Source: Deltaproteobacteria bacterium
Lineage (GTDB): Bacteria; Desulfobacterota; Desulfobacteria; Desulfobacterales; UBA11574
DNA: 6,438 nucleotides
Assembly (NCBI GenBank): GCA_019314155.1
Contig: JAFCZV010000130.1
Location: 1 to 6,438, forward strand
Direction: 5' to 3'
Shown: in pieces, positions 6,003 through 6,438 of the stretch
How the letters are laid out: each line of letters starts with the position of its first letter
Numbering within the stretch: the stretch's first letter is position 1
The notes under the pieces: model-generated
Databases searched by the model: none
What the model saw: the letters and a program-made list of their open reading frames with translations, nothing else
Told to the model about the DNA's origin: nothing
Made by a program: the position numbers and the translations under genes

Positions 6003-6207
6003 CGTCATTTCTCAAAGCCAAAAGGTCGAATTGCCCTTGAGGTAATTTCGCTATGGGTTATCCCTCAGTTGATAAAGTCAGGAGAAAGACCTGCTTGAAT
6101 GAAAGTCGAAGGTGCCCCAGATTCAAGGCAGATGTAAAGGACTTTTGGCTTCTTTGATTGTCCGGCTCTTAATCGTATGTAGATGATACCGCCTGTATTC
6201 TCCGGCA
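6003..6207. other. Non-coding stretch after trkH with nested inverted repeats
   Basis: No convincing gene lies here. The region begins right after the trkH stop. A weak hairpin (AATTGCC at 6029-6035 with GGTAATT at 6041-6047, one G-T pair) lacks a T-tract, so a rho-independent terminator for trkA-trkH cannot be claimed. The rest contains the nested inverted repeats described separately. The DNA to the right is AT-rich and ends in an integrase remnant, so this stretch is probably the scar of a mobile insertion next to the potassium operon. Confidence 0.55.
6015..6151. repeat. Nested inverted repeats downstream of trkH
   Basis: The outer arms AAGCCAAAAG (6015-6024) and CTTTTGGCTT (6142-6151) are a perfect 10-base inverted pair, 117 bases apart. 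Inside, CTGCTTGAAT (6091-6100) pairs with ATTCAAGGCAG (6121-6131), ten base pairs with a single bulged base and a 20-base loop. The spacing between inner and outer arms is asymmetric (66 and 10 bases). No RYYYAAC/GTTRRRY core sites are visible, so this is not a recognisable integron attC site. It may be a folded transcript tail or the end of a small mobile element. Confidence 0.45.
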
Positions 6208-6438
6208 TCAGGGATAAAGGTCAGCATTTTTGCTTGATATTATCTTGTTATTGGTCTTAGATAAAGCATTCTTATCTTCACGTCCCGTTTCTTCACCATA
6301 ATATATGTATATTGCATCAGCAGCTTGTTTTTGTTGCAGATCGGTTTGTTTTTTCTCTTTCAGTTTCTTTATAAAATGCGGCAGGCTTTTTGTGTCTGAT
6401 TGTCTAAAACCGTATTTTTGGCAAAAATCCAGATAATA
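6208..6438 (-). pseudogene. Tyrosine recombinase (integron-integrase/XerC-like) remnant: N-terminal SAM-like domain only
   Basis: The minus-strand frame is open from the right window edge to TGA at 6208-6210, giving 76 residues. It contains YYLDFCQKYGFRQSD, then KSLPHFIKKLKEKKQT (17-32) and QQKQAADAIYIYYG (35-48). This resembles the helical core-binding (phage integrase N-terminal, SAM-like) domain that precedes the catalytic domain of integron-type integrases, as I remember it from Desulfobacterales. After about residue 50 the sequence becomes linker-like (EETGREDKNALSKTNNK) and stops. The catalytic R...H-x-x-R...H...Y domain, about 180-200 residues, is absent: only 205 bases remain before trkH and none of their frames carries it. 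The true 5' end lies beyond the window. An unusual short protein is possible, but a truncated gene is more likely. Confidence 0.62.

Noticed and set aside
6029..6047. Hairpin just after trkH as a rho-independent terminator
   Set aside because: Seven pairs including a G-T pair, only a few G-C pairs and no T-tract behind it.
6003..6207. Integron attC site or group II intron piece next to the integrase remnant
   Set aside because: No RYYYAAC/GTTRRRY cores and no intron domain V-like hairpin could be seen. The integrase orientation would also place its attachment site to the right, outside the window.
6065..6208. Minus-strand frame of 47 codons overlapping the integrase stop as TGATG
   Set aside because: No recognisable family, no ribosome site independent of the remnant, and it lies across inverted repeats; probably chance.
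6123..6227. Minus-strand frame of 34 codons starting MLTFIPDAGEYRRYH
   Set aside because: Too short and unrecognised. It might be the integrase linker after a +1 frameshift, but nothing in it matches a catalytic domain.

Overview
The window reads as chromosomal DNA from a Gram-negative anaerobe, most likely a sulfate-reducing-type bacterium of the Desulfobacterota (Desulfobacterales). This is inferred from the style of the NifU/NifS pair, a TrkA/TrkH pair typical of that group, an integrase fragment resembling those I remember from Desulfobacterales, and a GTAAAAAGT/ACTTTTTAC palindrome of a type I remember as common in those genomes. None of this was checked against a database.

Layout from left to right. 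Positions 1-867 (minus strand) hold an iron-sulfur cluster assembly pair: a NifU/IscU-type scaffold with an added C-terminal zinc-ribbon-like tail, followed by the first 93 codons of a NifS-type cysteine desulfurase that runs off the left edge. The leader of this operon (868-1015) contains a long imperfect inverted repeat and a possible -10 box. Positions 1016-2038 (minus) encode a ten-helix DMT/EamA transporter. Positions 2284-3186 (plus) encode a second, divergent and much more AT-rich EamA transporter. The 245-base divergent region between them carries three copies of CGGACAT, an extended -10 promoter, and an inverted repeat that brackets that -10. Positions 3222-6002 (plus) hold trkA and trkH, directly abutting, which encode a potassium uptake system. 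Positions 6003-6438 contain a nested inverted-repeat region and, on the minus strand, the N-terminal domain of a tyrosine recombinase that hits a stop before any catalytic domain.

How the genes work together. NifS removes sulfur from cysteine and passes it to NifU, where a transient Fe-S cluster is built. TrkA binds nucleotide in the cytoplasm and gates the TrkH membrane subunit, which moves potassium. The two EamA proteins are probably metabolite exporters or importers with unknown substrates.

The most interesting point is in TrkH. The first three selectivity-filter loops are intact, but the fourth looks shortened in frame by roughly 9-12 residues exactly at the filter. Other points worth attention are the zinc-ribbon tail and missing LPPVK motif of NifU, the operator-like architecture between the divergent transporters, the palindromic element in front of nifU, and the integrase remnant with its adjacent structured DNA. 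I see no RNA genes, CRISPR array or complete mobile element.
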